Positions 43,524-52,341 are shown, counted from the first letter of the stretch. The stretch: DNA of 64,000 bases from Phycisphaerales bacterium (GCA_017642965.1 JAEPOJ010000006.1:57429-121428), one strand, 5' to 3'. Numbers and translations: made by a program. The notes: generated from the sequence alone by a model not told the origin.

Positions 43524-45079
43524 GCCGCCTTGCGTGCGCCGCGCGACTTGAGCCATGCGCCCACGATCACCACCACCAGCAGCCCAACCACCAGCACGAC
43601 CACCAGCGTCAGCGCCAACCGGAACGCCTTGTCCATGATCCGGTTCGCCGTGTTCTCCGCGCTCACCAGGCGTTGCTCGATCATCACCAGGCGCTCCTCG
43701 AGCGCCGCCGGGTCCGTCGTGCCCTTGATCGACTCGCTCAGGCGCACCAGCTCCTCGGCCGCACGCGTCGTCTCACGCAGCGCCTCGGTCACGTCCCGGA
43801 TGTCCGCGGACTCCGCGTCCGGGTCGCTCTCGCCCGGCTCATCCAGACGCAGCAGCTTCGCCAGCTCCTCGAACTGCTCGGTCGTCGATCGCACCGAGTC
43901 GCTCAGCGCCGTCGCCGAGTCCACCGTCTGGCGCAGGTCCGTCACCAGCGGGCGCAGCTGCTCCTCCTGATCCGAGAGCTGATCGAGGAGCGCCCGCCGC
44001 TCCGAGCTGATCCCCGCCAACGCCTGATCGATCGACTTCTGGCGCTGCTCATCGATCGTCTTGTCGAGCTGCTCCAGGATCGCCTGGCGCTCCGCGCTGA
44101 TCAGCTGCGGGAACCGCTCGTTGAGCTCGTTCACCTCGCCCGAGATCTGCTCGACCGACGCCGTCAGCGACTCCACGCTCGAGAGCACCGTGCGCGACTC
44201 GGGCTCGCTCACCGTGTCCATCACCAGCAGCTCCGCCTGCCAGCTGATCAGCATCGGCATGCGCTGCATATAGAAGAACGCACGCTCCGCCAGCAGGCGC
44301 GCTTGCTCGATCTCGCGTGTCGTCGGGTCCAGCCCCGCCAGCGGGTCGATAAACAGGAACCCGAGCACGTTGGACGCGCGCCCCTTCTGCGCCTGCGCGG
44401 TCGCCACCTGACGAGCCGCGGAGAACTCCGAGAATCGCACGTACCCCGCGTACACGCGGTCCGGGTTGTTCTCCAGCCACTGCGCGATCAGCCGATCGAT
44501 CTCCGCGATCTGGTCCGCCGTCAGCGCCTTGCTCGCCAGCCCCTTGATCTCCTGCTCGCTCGTCTGGAATGTCTGCACCAGCCGGTCGGCCTCGCTCCCG
44601 AAGTACTGCGGCACGATGCGCCGCTCGAGCAGCGCCCGCTGCAGCGAGATCATCACGTACATATCGACGAGCGCGATCCGCGGGTTCTGCGCCGCCGCGA
44701 TGATCGTCGCCCCGTGCGCCACCGTGTACTTGAGCCGGTGGGCCACCGTGCGCCCCTCGATGCTCTGCGACCGCCCCTCGATCTGGTCGATCGCCTCGGC
44801 CAGACGCAGCATCATCTCGTCCGCGAAGTCCATCACCTGCGCCTGCACCTGACGCGCGTCCGCCAGCGACGACACCGCGCTCGCCTGCGCGGCCGCGTCC
44901 GTGGCGATCTGATCCTGCACCTGCTTGGCCTGCTGCTCCTCGGGCGTTGCACCGCCCACCTGCTCGCCGTTCGTGGCCTTGGGATGCTCCACACGAGGCG
45001 TCGGGGCCGAGCACGAGACCAACGCCCCACCAGCCGCCAAGCCGCACACCGTCCGCAGGATTATGGATCGCTTCATCAT
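43520..45079 (-). CDS. Coiled-coil lipoprotein with C-terminal transmembrane helix
   Basis: This is a 519-residue protein. The lipobox GALVSC23 indicates lipid anchoring. Residues about 40-470 are almost entirely helical with long heptad tracts (EEQQAKQVQDQIATDAAAQA, RRALLDQLSDQEEQLRPLV, ALEERLVMIEQRLVSAENTA). Residues about 488-510 form a hydrophobic helix followed by KSRGARKAA, a positive-inside tail. The protein would therefore be fixed at both ends. The start at 45079 (or 45076) is set by the signal peptide, as the upstream extension lacks one. No family is recognised. A periplasm-spanning tether is one reading. Confidence 0.7.
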   Translation of the reverse strand: MMKRSIILRTVCGLAAGGALVSCSAPTPRVEHPKATNGEQVGGATPEEQQAKQVQDQIATDAAAQASAVSSLADARQVQAQVMDFADEMMLRLAEAIDQIEGRSQSIEGRTVAHRLKYTVAHGATIIAAAQNPRIALVDMYVMISLQRALLERRIVPQYFGSEADRLVQTFQTSEQEIKGLASKALTADQIAEIDRLIAQWLENNPDRVYAGYVRFSEFSAARQVATAQAQKGRASNVLGFLFIDPLAGLDPTTREIEQARLLAERAFFYMQRMPMLISWQAELLVMDTVSEPESRTVLSSVESLTASVEQISGEVNELNERFPQLISAERQAILEQLDKTIDEQRQKSIDQALAGISSERRALLDQLSDQEEQLRPLVTDLRQTVDSATALSDSVRSTTEQFEELAKLLRLDEPGESDPDAESADIRDVTEALRETTRAAEELVRLSESIKGTTDPAALEERLVMIEQRLVSAENTANRIMDKAFRLALTLVVVLVVGLLVVVIVGAWLKSRGARKAA

Positions 45080-45195
45080 GGTGCAAATTGTCCACACATC
45101 CGTGGTCAGATCAACCCAACAAAAACATTGTCTCACCGCAACCCCGCGCAGGCACCCCACAAACGCCGCCCACCACGAATCCTAAACTCAGATTC

Positions 45196-46422
45196 ATGCC
45201 CCCTTCACCCCGCGCCATCCTGCACGTCGATATGGACGCCTTCTTCGCCTCCGTCGAGCAACGCGATCGCCCAGAACTGCGCGGCAAGCCCGTCCTCGTC
45301 GGCGGCAGCGGCCCACGCGGCGTCGTCGCCGCCGCCTCCTACGAGGCACGCGCCTTCGGCTGCCACTCCGCACAGCCCACCGCCGTCGCGCTCCGACTCT
45401 GCCCCAGCGCCATCGTCGTCTCCGGGAGGCACAGCGACTACAAGGCCATCTCCCGCCACGTCTTCGACATCCTCGAACGCTTCTCACCCGCCATCCAGCC
45501 CGTCTCCATCGACGAGGCCTACCTCGACGTCACCGGCTCCACCCAGCTCTTCGGCCCGCCCGTCGAGATCGCAAAGCAGATCCGCCGCCTCGTCAAAGAG
45601 GAAACCGGGCTCACCTGCTCCGTCGGTGTTGCGCCAAACAAGTTCCTCGCCAAACTCGCCTCCGACATGGACAAGCCCGACGGGCTCACCCACATCCCCC
45701 ACGACCGCGTCCAAGGCATCATCGACCCGCTCCACGTCTCCAAGCTCGCCGGCGTCGGCCCCAGCGCCGAACGCGCCCTCGCACGCCTCGGCGTCCGCAC
45801 CATCCGCGACCTCCGCAGCATCCCCCTCGAAACGCTCCGCGCACGCATGGGCGAGCAGGGCCAGCACCTCCACAACCTCGCACGCGGCATCGACGACCGA
45901 CCCGTCCGCATCGACCGCGTCGCCAAATCCATCTCGCACGAGCACACCTTCCCCGCCGACCTCGACAACCCCGACGAGGTCCGCGCCATCATCGCGCGCC
46001 AGGCCCAGGACGTCGCCATGCGCCTCCGCAAGCACCACCGCTTCGCCCGCACCGTCACCATCAAGGTCCGCTACGGCAACTTCGAGACCATCACCCGCTC
46101 CCACACCCTCGACAGCCAGACCGACGAGACCCGCGCCATCCACAACGCCGCACGCGAACTCTTCGACACCTGGGCACGCTCGTTCCAGCCCGTCCGCCTC
46201 ATCGGCGTAGGCGTCTCCCAGCTCACCGATGCACCCGCCGCGCCCGGCCTCTTCGACACCACCGACCACGACAAGGCACGAGCCGTCGACCGCGTCAGCG
46301 ACGCCATCGCCGACAAGTTCGGCAAGGACGCCATCGCCCGCGCCGCATCCCTCCGCGCCAAACCCCGCCACGGCGCCCACGGCCCCGGCTCCGACACCCC
46401 CCTCGACCAGCCGCCCGAATGA
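45196..46422 (+). CDS. dinB: DNA polymerase IV (Y-family translesion polymerase)
   Basis: This error-prone polymerase bypasses lesions and binds the beta clamp. Catalytic residues are visible in VDMDAFFASVEQ near residue 11 and SIDEAYLDVTG near 103. The helix-hairpin-helix thumb (KLAGVGPSAERALARLGVRT) and little-finger region follow. The length of 408 residues is slightly above E. coli DinB, with extra C-terminal sequence ending PGSDTPLDQPPE. The start at 45196 was chosen at the family N-terminus. It is divergent from the coiled-coil lipoprotein gene. No LexA box is recognised upstream. Confidence 0.95.
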   Translation: MPPSPRAILHVDMDAFFASVEQRDRPELRGKPVLVGGSGPRGVVAAASYEARAFGCHSAQPTAVALRLCPSAIVVSGRHSDYKAISRHVFDILERFSPAIQPVSIDEAYLDVTGSTQLFGPPVEIAKQIRRLVKEETGLTCSVGVAPNKFLAKLASDMDKPDGLTHIPHDRVQGIIDPLHVSKLAGVGPSAERALARLGVRTIRDLRSIPLETLRARMGEQGQHLHNLARGIDDRPVRIDRVAKSISHEHTFPADLDNPDEVRAIIARQAQDVAMRLRKHHRFARTVTIKVRYGNFETITRSHTLDSQTDETRAIHNAARELFDTWARSFQPVRLIGVGVSQLTDAPAAPGLFDTTDHDKARAVDRVSDAIADKFGKDAIARAASLRAKPRHGAHGPGSDTPLDQPPE

Positions 46423-46433
46423 CCTCATCCGTA

Positions 46434-46478
46434 GGGTGCCCGTACTCGCCGCGCAGCGGCGCAGTGCGGCCTCCCCCT
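46434..46478. repeat. Dispersed hairpin element, family B, copy 3 (truncated)
   Basis: GGGTGCCCGTACTCGCCGCG..GCGGCCTCCCCC matches 39522-39565 almost base for base, then stops where family A copy 3 begins at 46481. Confidence 0.85.
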
Positions 46479-46480
46479 CA

Positions 46481-46572
46481 CGGGTGGCCCGACGGAACCC
46501 GCAGGGTTCCTTCGGGAACGAACACCCATCGACACTCAACCACAATGAGACTCCGTCTCCATCGGACCACCC
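46481..46572. repeat. Dispersed hairpin element, family A, copy 3
   Basis: The left end CGGGTGGCCCGACGGAACCC is identical to copy 1, and the right end is CGGACCACCC with one change. It shares AGACTCCGTC before the right end. It lies between dinB and the RidA-like gene. Confidence 0.9.
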
Positions 46573-46592
46573 AAAAGCAATACCATCCCCCC

Positions 46593-47006
46593 ATGACCCC
46601 CATCACCTTCATCTCCACCAACAACCAGTGGGAACAACGCTTCGGCTACGCCCGCCTCGCCCGCGCAGGCGACCTCGTGCTCATCGGAGGCACGCTCGCC
46701 ATCACACCCGACGGCCAGCCACACGCACCGGGCGACGCCGGCGCACAGACCACACGCTGCTACGAGATCATCGAGGGCGTGCTCAAGCAGGCCGGCCTCG
46801 ACCGATTCGCCATCATGCGTTCACGTGTGTTTACCACAGACATCAGCCAGGCCGAGGCCGTCGGCCAAGCCCATCACGCCTTCTTCGCCGCGCACAACCC
46901 CAGCCACACGCCCGCGCTCACGCAGGTCGGCACCAGCGAACTCATGGCACCCGAATACGTCGTTGAGATCGAGTGCGAGGCCTGGGCTGGCAACACGCAA
47001 AAATAA
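46593..47006 (+). CDS. RidA/YjgF/UK114 family protein
   Basis: This is a 137-residue trimeric-fold protein of the enamine/imine deaminase superfamily, which removes reactive 2-aminoacrylate-type intermediates. Family features seen are ARAGDLVLIGGTLAITPDG, TTRCYEIIEGVLKQAGL, RSRVFTTDIS and the C-terminal LMAPEYVVEIECEAWA, where ELMAPEYVVEIE corresponds to the L-P-x-x-x-VEIE block. The canonical catalytic Arg before the last strand is not obvious, so it may belong to a non-deaminase subgroup. There is no Shine-Dalgarno. It follows the repeat cluster and is probably an independent unit. Confidence 0.85.
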   Translation: MTPITFISTNNQWEQRFGYARLARAGDLVLIGGTLAITPDGQPHAPGDAGAQTTRCYEIIEGVLKQAGLDRFAIMRSRVFTTDISQAEAVGQAHHAFFAAHNPSHTPALTQVGTSELMAPEYVVEIECEAWAGNTQK

Positions 47007-47044
47007 AGAAGGCCCGGCGCCGCACACACAAAGCACGCCGGGCC
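47001..47044 (-). terminator. Terminator of the DoxX-pirin-SnoaL unit
   Basis: A perfect 9-bp GC stem (47011-47019 with 47036-47044) is followed on the minus strand by TTCTTTATTT. It lies between convergent genes, and its T-rich side overlaps the stop codon of the RidA-like gene. Confidence 0.6.
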
Positions 47045-47085
47045 CTGAGAGGGGGCTTGTTGAGTTGTCGTCGGCGACCTACGGA

Positions 47086-47454
47086 TTAGCCGTGGTAGAA
47101 ACGCTCGGAGACGATCTTGCCATCCCGCCAGCGCTGGACGGCCGCCTGACTATATACGACCGTTTCACCCTCAGAGTTCACAAACTCGAAGCTGTATTCA
47201 ACGATTGAGATATTCTCCCTATCGTTTACCGCGGTCGCGTGCCACTTCGTCCAGTTCCACGCTTTCACGCCCGAGAGAAACGCTTTTTCACGCTCAATGT
47301 TCGCCGCCAAACCGAGCGTCGGCGCCTCCGAGTTCTCACGCATCTCCACGTCGTCTGCGTAGAACTCCTCCATCGCCTCCAGGATCCGCCCGGTGTTGAT
47401 GTAGTCCTTAAGCTGCTCCACGCGTTCCTGAATGCTTGCTGTTGCCGTAGTCAT
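47086..47454 (-). CDS. SnoaL/NTF2-like protein
   Basis: This is a 122-residue cone-shaped NTF2-fold protein (ERVEQLKDYINTGRILEAMEEFYADDVEMRENSEAPTLG), typical of the SnoaL-like group whose members bind or isomerise small ligands. The start at 47454 is fixed by AAGGAG 6 bases upstream, and longer in-frame starts run into the pirin end. It is the last gene of the minus-strand run DoxX-pirin-SnoaL, 58 bases behind pirin, and is probably under the same MarR control. Confidence 0.8.
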   Translation of the reverse strand: MTTATASIQERVEQLKDYINTGRILEAMEEFYADDVEMRENSEAPTLGLAANIEREKAFLSGVKAWNWTKWHATAVNDRENISIVEYSFEFVNSEGETVVYSQAAVQRWRDGKIVSERFYHG

Positions 47455-47512
47455 CTGCATCTCCTTGGGCATCGCCCATCCATTCTTTCGTTCAGTCCAG
47501 TTTCCGTCGCGT

Positions 47513-48226
47513 TCACGCGAGCTCGAACACCAGGATCTCGCTCCGCTCATCAAACTCCAGCTCCAGCGCATCGACCGCGCTGAGCCCCAGCCCGTCGCCC
47601 GCGCTCAGGCCCGTGCCGTTCACGCGTAGCGCGCCGCGCACGACCTGCACCCAAGCGTGCTCAAACCCGCGCAGCCCGTGCCCGAGCCGCTCGCCCGCGT
47701 CGAAGACACCCGCAAGGACCCGCGCATCCGCCTGGATCTTGAGCGATTCGCCCTCGCCGTCGGGCGAGGCGACCAGGTGCAGCTCATTGCGCCGATCGAG
47801 CACCGCCATCGTCAGGGACTGATGCCCCGCCTCGAGCCCCTTCTCCCGCGGCTCGATCCAGATCTGCAGCAGGTGCGTCTCCTCGCTCAGCGGGTTCGAC
47901 TCGCTGTGGCGGATGCCAGAGCCAGCGCTCATGTGCTGGATCATGCCGGGCGTGATGTCCTCAACGTGACCCAGCGAGTCGCCGTGGCGCACCGCGCCAG
48001 AGATCGGGTACGTGATGATCTCCATATCGCGGTGCGGGTGCTCACCGAAGCCCATCCGCGGCGCGATCACATCCTCGTTGATCACCCGCAGCCCGCGGAA
48101 GCCCATCCAGTCCGGATCCATGTACCGCCCGAAGCTGAACGTGTGGCGCGCATCGAGCCAGCCATGGTCGATGTGCCCGCGATCTTCACTCCTGCGAATC
48201 TTCTGTTGCTGTGCTGCCCGTGTCAT
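47513..48226 (-). CDS. Pirin family protein (YhaK/YhhW-type bicupin)
   Basis: This is a 237-residue bicupin. The metal-binding motif of cupin 1 is HPHRDMEIITYPISG, with further His in HSESNP. FSFGRYMDPDWMGFRGLRVINED is the conserved N-terminal block. YhhW-type pirins show quercetin 2,3-dioxygenase activity in vitro and are often induced by electrophile or redox stress. AAAGGGGG lies upstream of the ATG. It sits 54 bases after DoxX and before SnoaL on the same strand. Confidence 0.92.
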   Translation of the reverse strand: MTRAAQQQKIRRSEDRGHIDHGWLDARHTFSFGRYMDPDWMGFRGLRVINEDVIAPRMGFGEHPHRDMEIITYPISGAVRHGDSLGHVEDITPGMIQHMSAGSGIRHSESNPLSEETHLLQIWIEPREKGLEAGHQSLTMAVLDRRNELHLVASPDGEGESLKIQADARVLAGVFDAGERLGHGLRGFEHAWVQVVRGALRVNGTGLSAGDGLGLSAVDALELEFDERSEILVFELA

Positions 48227-48280
48227 CGTGTTCCCCCTTTCAGGAACAAGTCATCTGCTGTGCTGTCGTCCGACCATCAC

Positions 48281-48763
48281 TCACGCGGCCTGCGCCTTGA
48301 TCGCCACCGACGGTGCGCCGAAACGCCCGCGCACCTTCGAGAACAGGACGCGATCCACCGAGAACCGCCCCGGCCCAGTCAGCGCGATCGCCAGGGAGAC
48401 CATCGCCAGCGTGAGCGGGTATTCCATCCCGCCGTTCTGGGCGCCGAACGCGCCGCCGTGCACCGCGAAGCTCGCGACCAACATCGTGAACGCGAAGTTC
48501 GCGCCCGCGAACCGCGTTAGCAGCCCGACGATCAGCGCGATCCCTCCAAAGAACTCCGCCGAGCCCGCCGCGAGCGCACTCAGCGTCGGCAGCGGCATGC
48601 CCATCGAGCCCATCGCCTCCGCCGTCGAAGCGAAGCCCCCGCCCCCGAAAAGCCCAAAGAGCTTCTGGCCGCCGTGGTAGATCCCGACTACCCCGATCAT
48701 CGATCGTGCGACGAGTAGCCCCGCGTCATTGAGAGTTGCCTGTACCGTGCTTTGCTGTCCCAT
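48281..48763 (-). CDS. DoxX family membrane protein
   Basis: This is a 160-residue inner-membrane protein with four helices typical of DoxX (LLVARSMIGVVGIYHGGQKL, SALAAGSAEFFGGIALIVGL, FAFTMLVASFAVHGGAFG, YPLTLAMVSLAIALTG). DoxX proteins associate with quinone or thiosulfate redox chemistry and are often paired with pirins. AAAGGGG precedes the ATG. Two TTGTTGCAACAA-like sites lie 24-35 and 84-95 bases upstream, making it the first gene of a MarR-regulated unit. Confidence 0.9.
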   Translation of the reverse strand: MGQQSTVQATLNDAGLLVARSMIGVVGIYHGGQKLFGLFGGGGFASTAEAMGSMGMPLPTLSALAAGSAEFFGGIALIVGLLTRFAGANFAFTMLVASFAVHGGAFGAQNGGMEYPLTLAMVSLAIALTGPGRFSVDRVLFSKVRGRFGAPSVAIKAQAA

Positions 48764-48786
48764 ATCGTGCCCCTTTCCGGCAATGT

Positions 48787-48798
48787 TCGTTACAACAA
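48787..48798. promoter_or_regulatory. MarR-type operator copy, proximal to the DoxX gene
   Basis: TCGTTACAACAA matches TTGTTGCAACAA at 10 of 12 positions. It lies 24 bases upstream of the DoxX start codon, where a repressor would cover the promoter or leader. Confidence 0.5.
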
Positions 48799-48840
48799 AT
48801 AAATACCGCCCACACCCAGGCTATTCCAGCCCAAAACGAA

Positions 48841-48864
48841 AATTAATTGTTGCAACAACTAATT
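48841..48864. promoter_or_regulatory. MarR-type operator, near-perfect palindrome
   Basis: This is a 24-bp palindrome with a single mismatched pair, centred on TTGTTGCAACAA (48847-48858). It lies between the flavodoxin-like gene and the DoxX gene. An 11-of-12 match to its core lies upstream of the marR gene itself. Confidence 0.7.
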
Positions 48865-48918
48865 GAACACCAAAAACGCCTTCCAGCCACGAAAAACGCG
48901 GCTCAGGTGCGCACCGAA

Positions 48919-49485
48919 TCAAGATTCAGCATCGTCACCACGCACCCAGCGCACCGCCACACGCCCCACACGCTCGCCGAACGCCACCGCCGTCGCGTGA
49001 TCCTCCGCAGGCGGGGTCTGCTCCGCGGGCGCGTTCCCCGCCTGACACATCAGCCCCATCGACGACGAGAGCCGATCCAACCCGGGCTCACGCACGCCCA
49101 CACCCATCGACACCCAGATCATCCCGTGCTGACACGCGAACACGTGCATCGACTGCAGCGCGCTCTGCTTGTCGCCGCTCAGCCCGCCGCCGACCGTGAA
49201 CCCCGCCGCCAGCTTGTCCATCCAGACGCGCCCGTACCAGCGTGAGCCGCTCTGATCCATAAACCGCTTGAAGTCCGCGGCCACCCCGCCCATATACGTC
49301 GGCGATCCGAGCACGATCACGTCCGCACGATCGAGACGCCCCCACGCCTCGTCGCCCTCGACCTCATCCACACGCAGCAGCCCAGCCTCAACGCCATCCA
49401 CGGACGCCAGCCCGTCACGGACCGACCTGGAGATCGCCTCCGTGTGACCCATCGCGCTGAAATACACGATCTCCGCCCGGGCCAT
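48919..49485 (-). CDS. Flavodoxin/WrbA-like NAD(P)H:quinone oxidoreductase
   Basis: This is a 188-residue flavodoxin-fold protein. The FMN phosphate loop is YFSAMGHTEAIS, the equivalent of the T/S-x-T-G-x-T loop. GSPTYMGGVAADFKRFMDQSG and AAGFTVGGGLSGDKQSAL match WrbA-type two-electron quinone reductases, which avoid semiquinone radicals. The start at 49485 overlaps the marR stop codon by one base (TGATG). It is therefore translated with its regulator, as expected for an autoregulated stress unit. Confidence 0.85.
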   Translation of the reverse strand: MARAEIVYFSAMGHTEAISRSVRDGLASVDGVEAGLLRVDEVEGDEAWGRLDRADVIVLGSPTYMGGVAADFKRFMDQSGSRWYGRVWMDKLAAGFTVGGGLSGDKQSALQSMHVFACQHGMIWVSMGVGVREPGLDRLSSSMGLMCQAGNAPAEQTPPAEDHATAVAFGERVGRVAVRWVRGDDAES

Positions 49486-49979
49486 CAGGAATCCCCCTCC
49501 GCCCGCTCGTCGCGCACCTTCTCCATCAGGCGCGAGATCGAACGCAGCTCCCGCTCGCTCAGGTGCCCGAGCACTTCCTGCCCCAGCGTCACGATCTCCG
49601 GGTCGATCCGCTCGAGCAGACGCATCCCCTTGTCCGTGATCGTCACGAACTTCACCCGCTTGTCCTCGCTGCACACGCCCCGATCCACCAGCCCACGCGC
49701 CTCCAGGCGATCGACAAGGCGCGTCACGTCCGGCATCCGCACCACCATCTGGCAGCCGATTTCCGACGCACGCACGCCCCCGCCCCGGCCCTTGTGACGG
49801 TGCCCACGCAGGATCCGCAGCAGGTTGTACGCGGGGGCAGACAGGTCGAAGCGCCTGAAGAACGCACGCTCCGCGCCGCCGATCATCGCCGCCGTGCGCG
49901 CAATGTTCAGCATCGCCTCCTCCTCGGGGGAGGCGAAGTCACTCTCCTTCTTGATCTGGTCACGCAACGACTGAGGCAT
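49485..49979 (-). CDS. MarR family transcriptional regulator
   Basis: This is a 164-residue winged-helix repressor. LLRILRGHRHKGRGGGVRASEIGCQMVVRMPDVTRLVDRLEARGLV carries the wHTH, and SEDKRVKFVTITDKG the wing with the Asp-x-Arg signature. The neighbours (flavodoxin-like reductase, DoxX, pirin) suggest a quinone, electrophile or peroxide signal. There is no obvious conserved sensing Cys, so direct ligand binding is as likely as thiol oxidation. It is probably autoregulated through the site at 50010-50021. Confidence 0.92.
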   Translation of the reverse strand: MPQSLRDQIKKESDFASPEEEAMLNIARTAAMIGGAERAFFRRFDLSAPAYNLLRILRGHRHKGRGGGVRASEIGCQMVVRMPDVTRLVDRLEARGLVDRGVCSEDKRVKFVTITDKGMRLLERIDPEIVTLGQEVLGHLSERELRSISRLMEKVRDERAEGDS

Positions 49980-50009
49980 GCACCATCATACGCACGCCGA
50001 TGCCATTAT

Positions 50010-50021
50010 TTGTTGCCACAA
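50010..50021. promoter_or_regulatory. MarR-type operator upstream of marR
   Basis: TTGTTGCCACAA matches the palindrome core TTGTTGCAACAA at 11 of 12 positions, 30 bases upstream of the marR start and just past the stop of the hybrid kinase gene. Confidence 0.6.
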
Positions 50022-50028
50022 ACGTGTA

Positions 50029-52341
50029 TCACGCCGCGTCTCGCCCACGCCCTGCCGCAAAGTCGTCAAGCGTCTTATAGAGGTACGCACGATCGATCGG
50101 CTTGGACACGTACTCGTCGCACCCCGCATCGAGGCACTCGTTCCGCGAGCCCTGCAACGCGTGCGCCGTCAACGCGATGATCGGCAACGAGCACCCAAGC
50201 TCACGCAGCTGACGCGTCGCGGAATACCCGTCAAGAACAGGCATCTGCATGTCCATCAGGATCAGCTCGAACCGCTCCCTGTTCGCCAGGTACCGGTCGA
50301 TCGCCTCCTGACCGTTGGACACGATCTCGATCTCATACCCAACCTTCCGCAGCAGGTGGGCGATCAGCCGCTGGTTGTCCGCGCCGTCTTCCGCGAGCAG
50401 CACCACGCCACGACGGCGGACCTCGACATCCGGCGCGGCCGCGTCCTCGGGATGCGCCCCCTCGGACTCGATCGAGTCACGCATGCGCACGCCCGCCGGG
50501 CACTCCCTCGGGAGCAACAGCGTGAACTCCGATCCCTCGCCGGGCAGCGACTCGACAACGATCTCACCGCCGAGCAGGTGCGCCAGGTGCTGGCTGATCG
50601 TCAGCCCCAGCCCGGTCCCCTCGTGCGAACGCGTCGACGAGTTATCGAGCTGCTGGAACGGGTCGAACAGCTGGTCGATCTGCCCATCGCTGATCCCCAC
50701 ACCGGTATCGATCACCGAGAAACGCACGCGCTCCCCGTCGTCACGCAGGCGGATCTCGACCGACCCCTCCTCCGTGAACTTGATCGCGTTGCCGACCAGG
50801 TTGATCAGGATCTGTCGCAGGCGGTACGCGTCGCTGATCAGCAGCTCCGGGAACTCGGTCTCGAACTCCACCGAGAAGCCCAGCCCCTTGCGCATCGCGT
50901 TCATGCGCATCGTCGTGTAGACCTCACGCACGGTATCGATCACCTCGCACGGCCCGCGGTCGATCGTGAACTTGCCGGACTCGATCTTGGACAGGTCCAG
51001 CACGTCGTTGATGATCATCATCAGGTGCTTGCCGCTCCGCTGGATCGAGTACACCGCCTCGCTGTACTCCTCACCATGATCGTCGACCTGCACAAGGTCA
51101 CCCAGCACGTCCGCGTAGCCCAGAATCGCCGTCATCGGCGTCCGGATCTCGTGGCTCATGTTCGCGAGGAAGTCACTCTTCGCCTTGCTCGCGCTCGTCG
51201 CCTGCAACGCCAGCACCCGCTGACGCTGCTCGCTCTGACGGATCGACTTCGTCATCTCGCCGGCAAGCTCAACCGCCTTGCGACGCGTCCGAGTCAGCGA
51301 CCACGTGATCGTCGTGAACAACGCGGACAGCAGCCCGCCCGCGATCAGCACCGCGATCGAGGCCCGGGACGAGATCCAAGCGTTCGGCGACACCCGAGGC
51401 ACCACCGTCAGCACAAACTCGTTATCGATAAACTTCGTCCGAAGCATCGCACGCATGCCCGACTCGTCACCCGGCTCCATCGAGCTGTACAGCACCGAGT
51501 CATGCTCCCCGTTCGCCTTAAGCTCACGGACCTGGAACCTGAAGTTATCACCGAGCGCGCCGAGCTCGGCACCGAAGAGCTCACCGAGATCGATCGGCAC
51601 CGCGATCCATCCGTGCACCGAACCACGACGCTCACTCAAAGTCTCAGTCGCCATCCCCTCTTCGAAGATCGGCAACGCCATGATGACCGTCCGCTCGCCC
51701 TCGGGCTGCTGCAGAAGTCGAATCGGATCAGAGGAACTCAGCCGACCGGTATCCGTCGCACGGTCGTACACCGCGCGATTTTGTTTGTTCCCGCCCACAT
51801 CGAAGCCGATCACTTCCTGATTCGTAAGGCTCAGGCTGTGATAGCGGATCACGTACCGATCAGCGTTCAGATCATCGAGATCGGCATCTCGATGATCACG
51901 GATTGTGAACTGCTCGTACCCGATCTCACGCATAAACGCGAGGAAACGCTCAGTCTCTTCACGCGGCACACGCTGGATATAACTGAATCCCCAGATGCCC
52001 GGGTAGTTCTCTTCGATCTCCGAAGCCGTGTAAAAGTTCGCCCACTCGTCGGGCGTGATCAGCTCGCTCGCGCTGATAAACCCACGCAGCAGATCCATGC
52101 ACGTCGAGTAATCACCGAGGCGATCCTCGATCCGGTCCCGCACGTCCATCGCGTGCGCCTCAAGCTGCTCAAGCTGCCTCGCCCTCGTCGTGCTCCCGAC
52201 GATGATCATCGCAACAAGCCACGTCGCGACCGAGATCGTCAGCACCAACACCATCGGCAGGTAGCCGTCGACCAGACGCCCCCACCTCGAGCCGTCGTCC
52301 GTCGCGTCGCCGTTCGAGTTGTGTCCACGAGCCGTGTTCAT
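50029..52341 (-). CDS. CHASE-domain hybrid sensor histidine kinase
   Basis: This is a 770-residue inner-membrane sensor. TM1 is at about 27-49. An extracytoplasmic CHASE domain spans about 90-260 (IWGFSYIQRVPREE, FTIRDHRDADLDD, VIRYHSLSLTNQEVIGFDVG). TM2 is at about 327-347. The HisKA box FLANMSHEIRTPM has phospho-acceptor His397. The HATPase domain has NLVGNAIKFTEEG, VIDTGVGI and GTGLGLTISQ. The C-terminal receiver has Asp697 in LILMDMQMPVLDG. CHASE domains often bind small ligands such as cytokinin-like compounds. The output partner is not adjacent. The start at 52341 is preferred because the extra N-terminal 45 codons look non-coding. Confidence 0.93.
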   Translation of the reverse strand: MNTARGHNSNGDATDDGSRWGRLVDGYLPMVLVLTISVATWLVAMIIVGSTTRARQLEQLEAHAMDVRDRIEDRLGDYSTCMDLLRGFISASELITPDEWANFYTASEIEENYPGIWGFSYIQRVPREETERFLAFMREIGYEQFTIRDHRDADLDDLNADRYVIRYHSLSLTNQEVIGFDVGGNKQNRAVYDRATDTGRLSSSDPIRLLQQPEGERTVIMALPIFEEGMATETLSERRGSVHGWIAVPIDLGELFGAELGALGDNFRFQVRELKANGEHDSVLYSSMEPGDESGMRAMLRTKFIDNEFVLTVVPRVSPNAWISSRASIAVLIAGGLLSALFTTITWSLTRTRRKAVELAGEMTKSIRQSEQRQRVLALQATSASKAKSDFLANMSHEIRTPMTAILGYADVLGDLVQVDDHGEEYSEAVYSIQRSGKHLMMIINDVLDLSKIESGKFTIDRGPCEVIDTVREVYTTMRMNAMRKGLGFSVEFETEFPELLISDAYRLRQILINLVGNAIKFTEEGSVEIRLRDDGERVRFSVIDTGVGISDGQIDQLFDPFQQLDNSSTRSHEGTGLGLTISQHLAHLLGGEIVVESLPGEGSEFTLLLPRECPAGVRMRDSIESEGAHPEDAAAPDVEVRRRGVVLLAEDGADNQRLIAHLLRKVGYEIEIVSNGQEAIDRYLANRERFELILMDMQMPVLDGYSATRQLRELGCSLPIIALTAHALQGSRNECLDAGCDEYVSKPIDRAYLYKTLDDFAAGRGRDAA

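Noticed and set aside
43472..46210. A 912-codon open frame on the plus strand
   Set aside because: It runs antisense through the coiled-coil lipoprotein and then out of frame through dinB. The sequence is low-complexity Arg/Leu then Ser/Pro/Thr, a GC-rich shadow.
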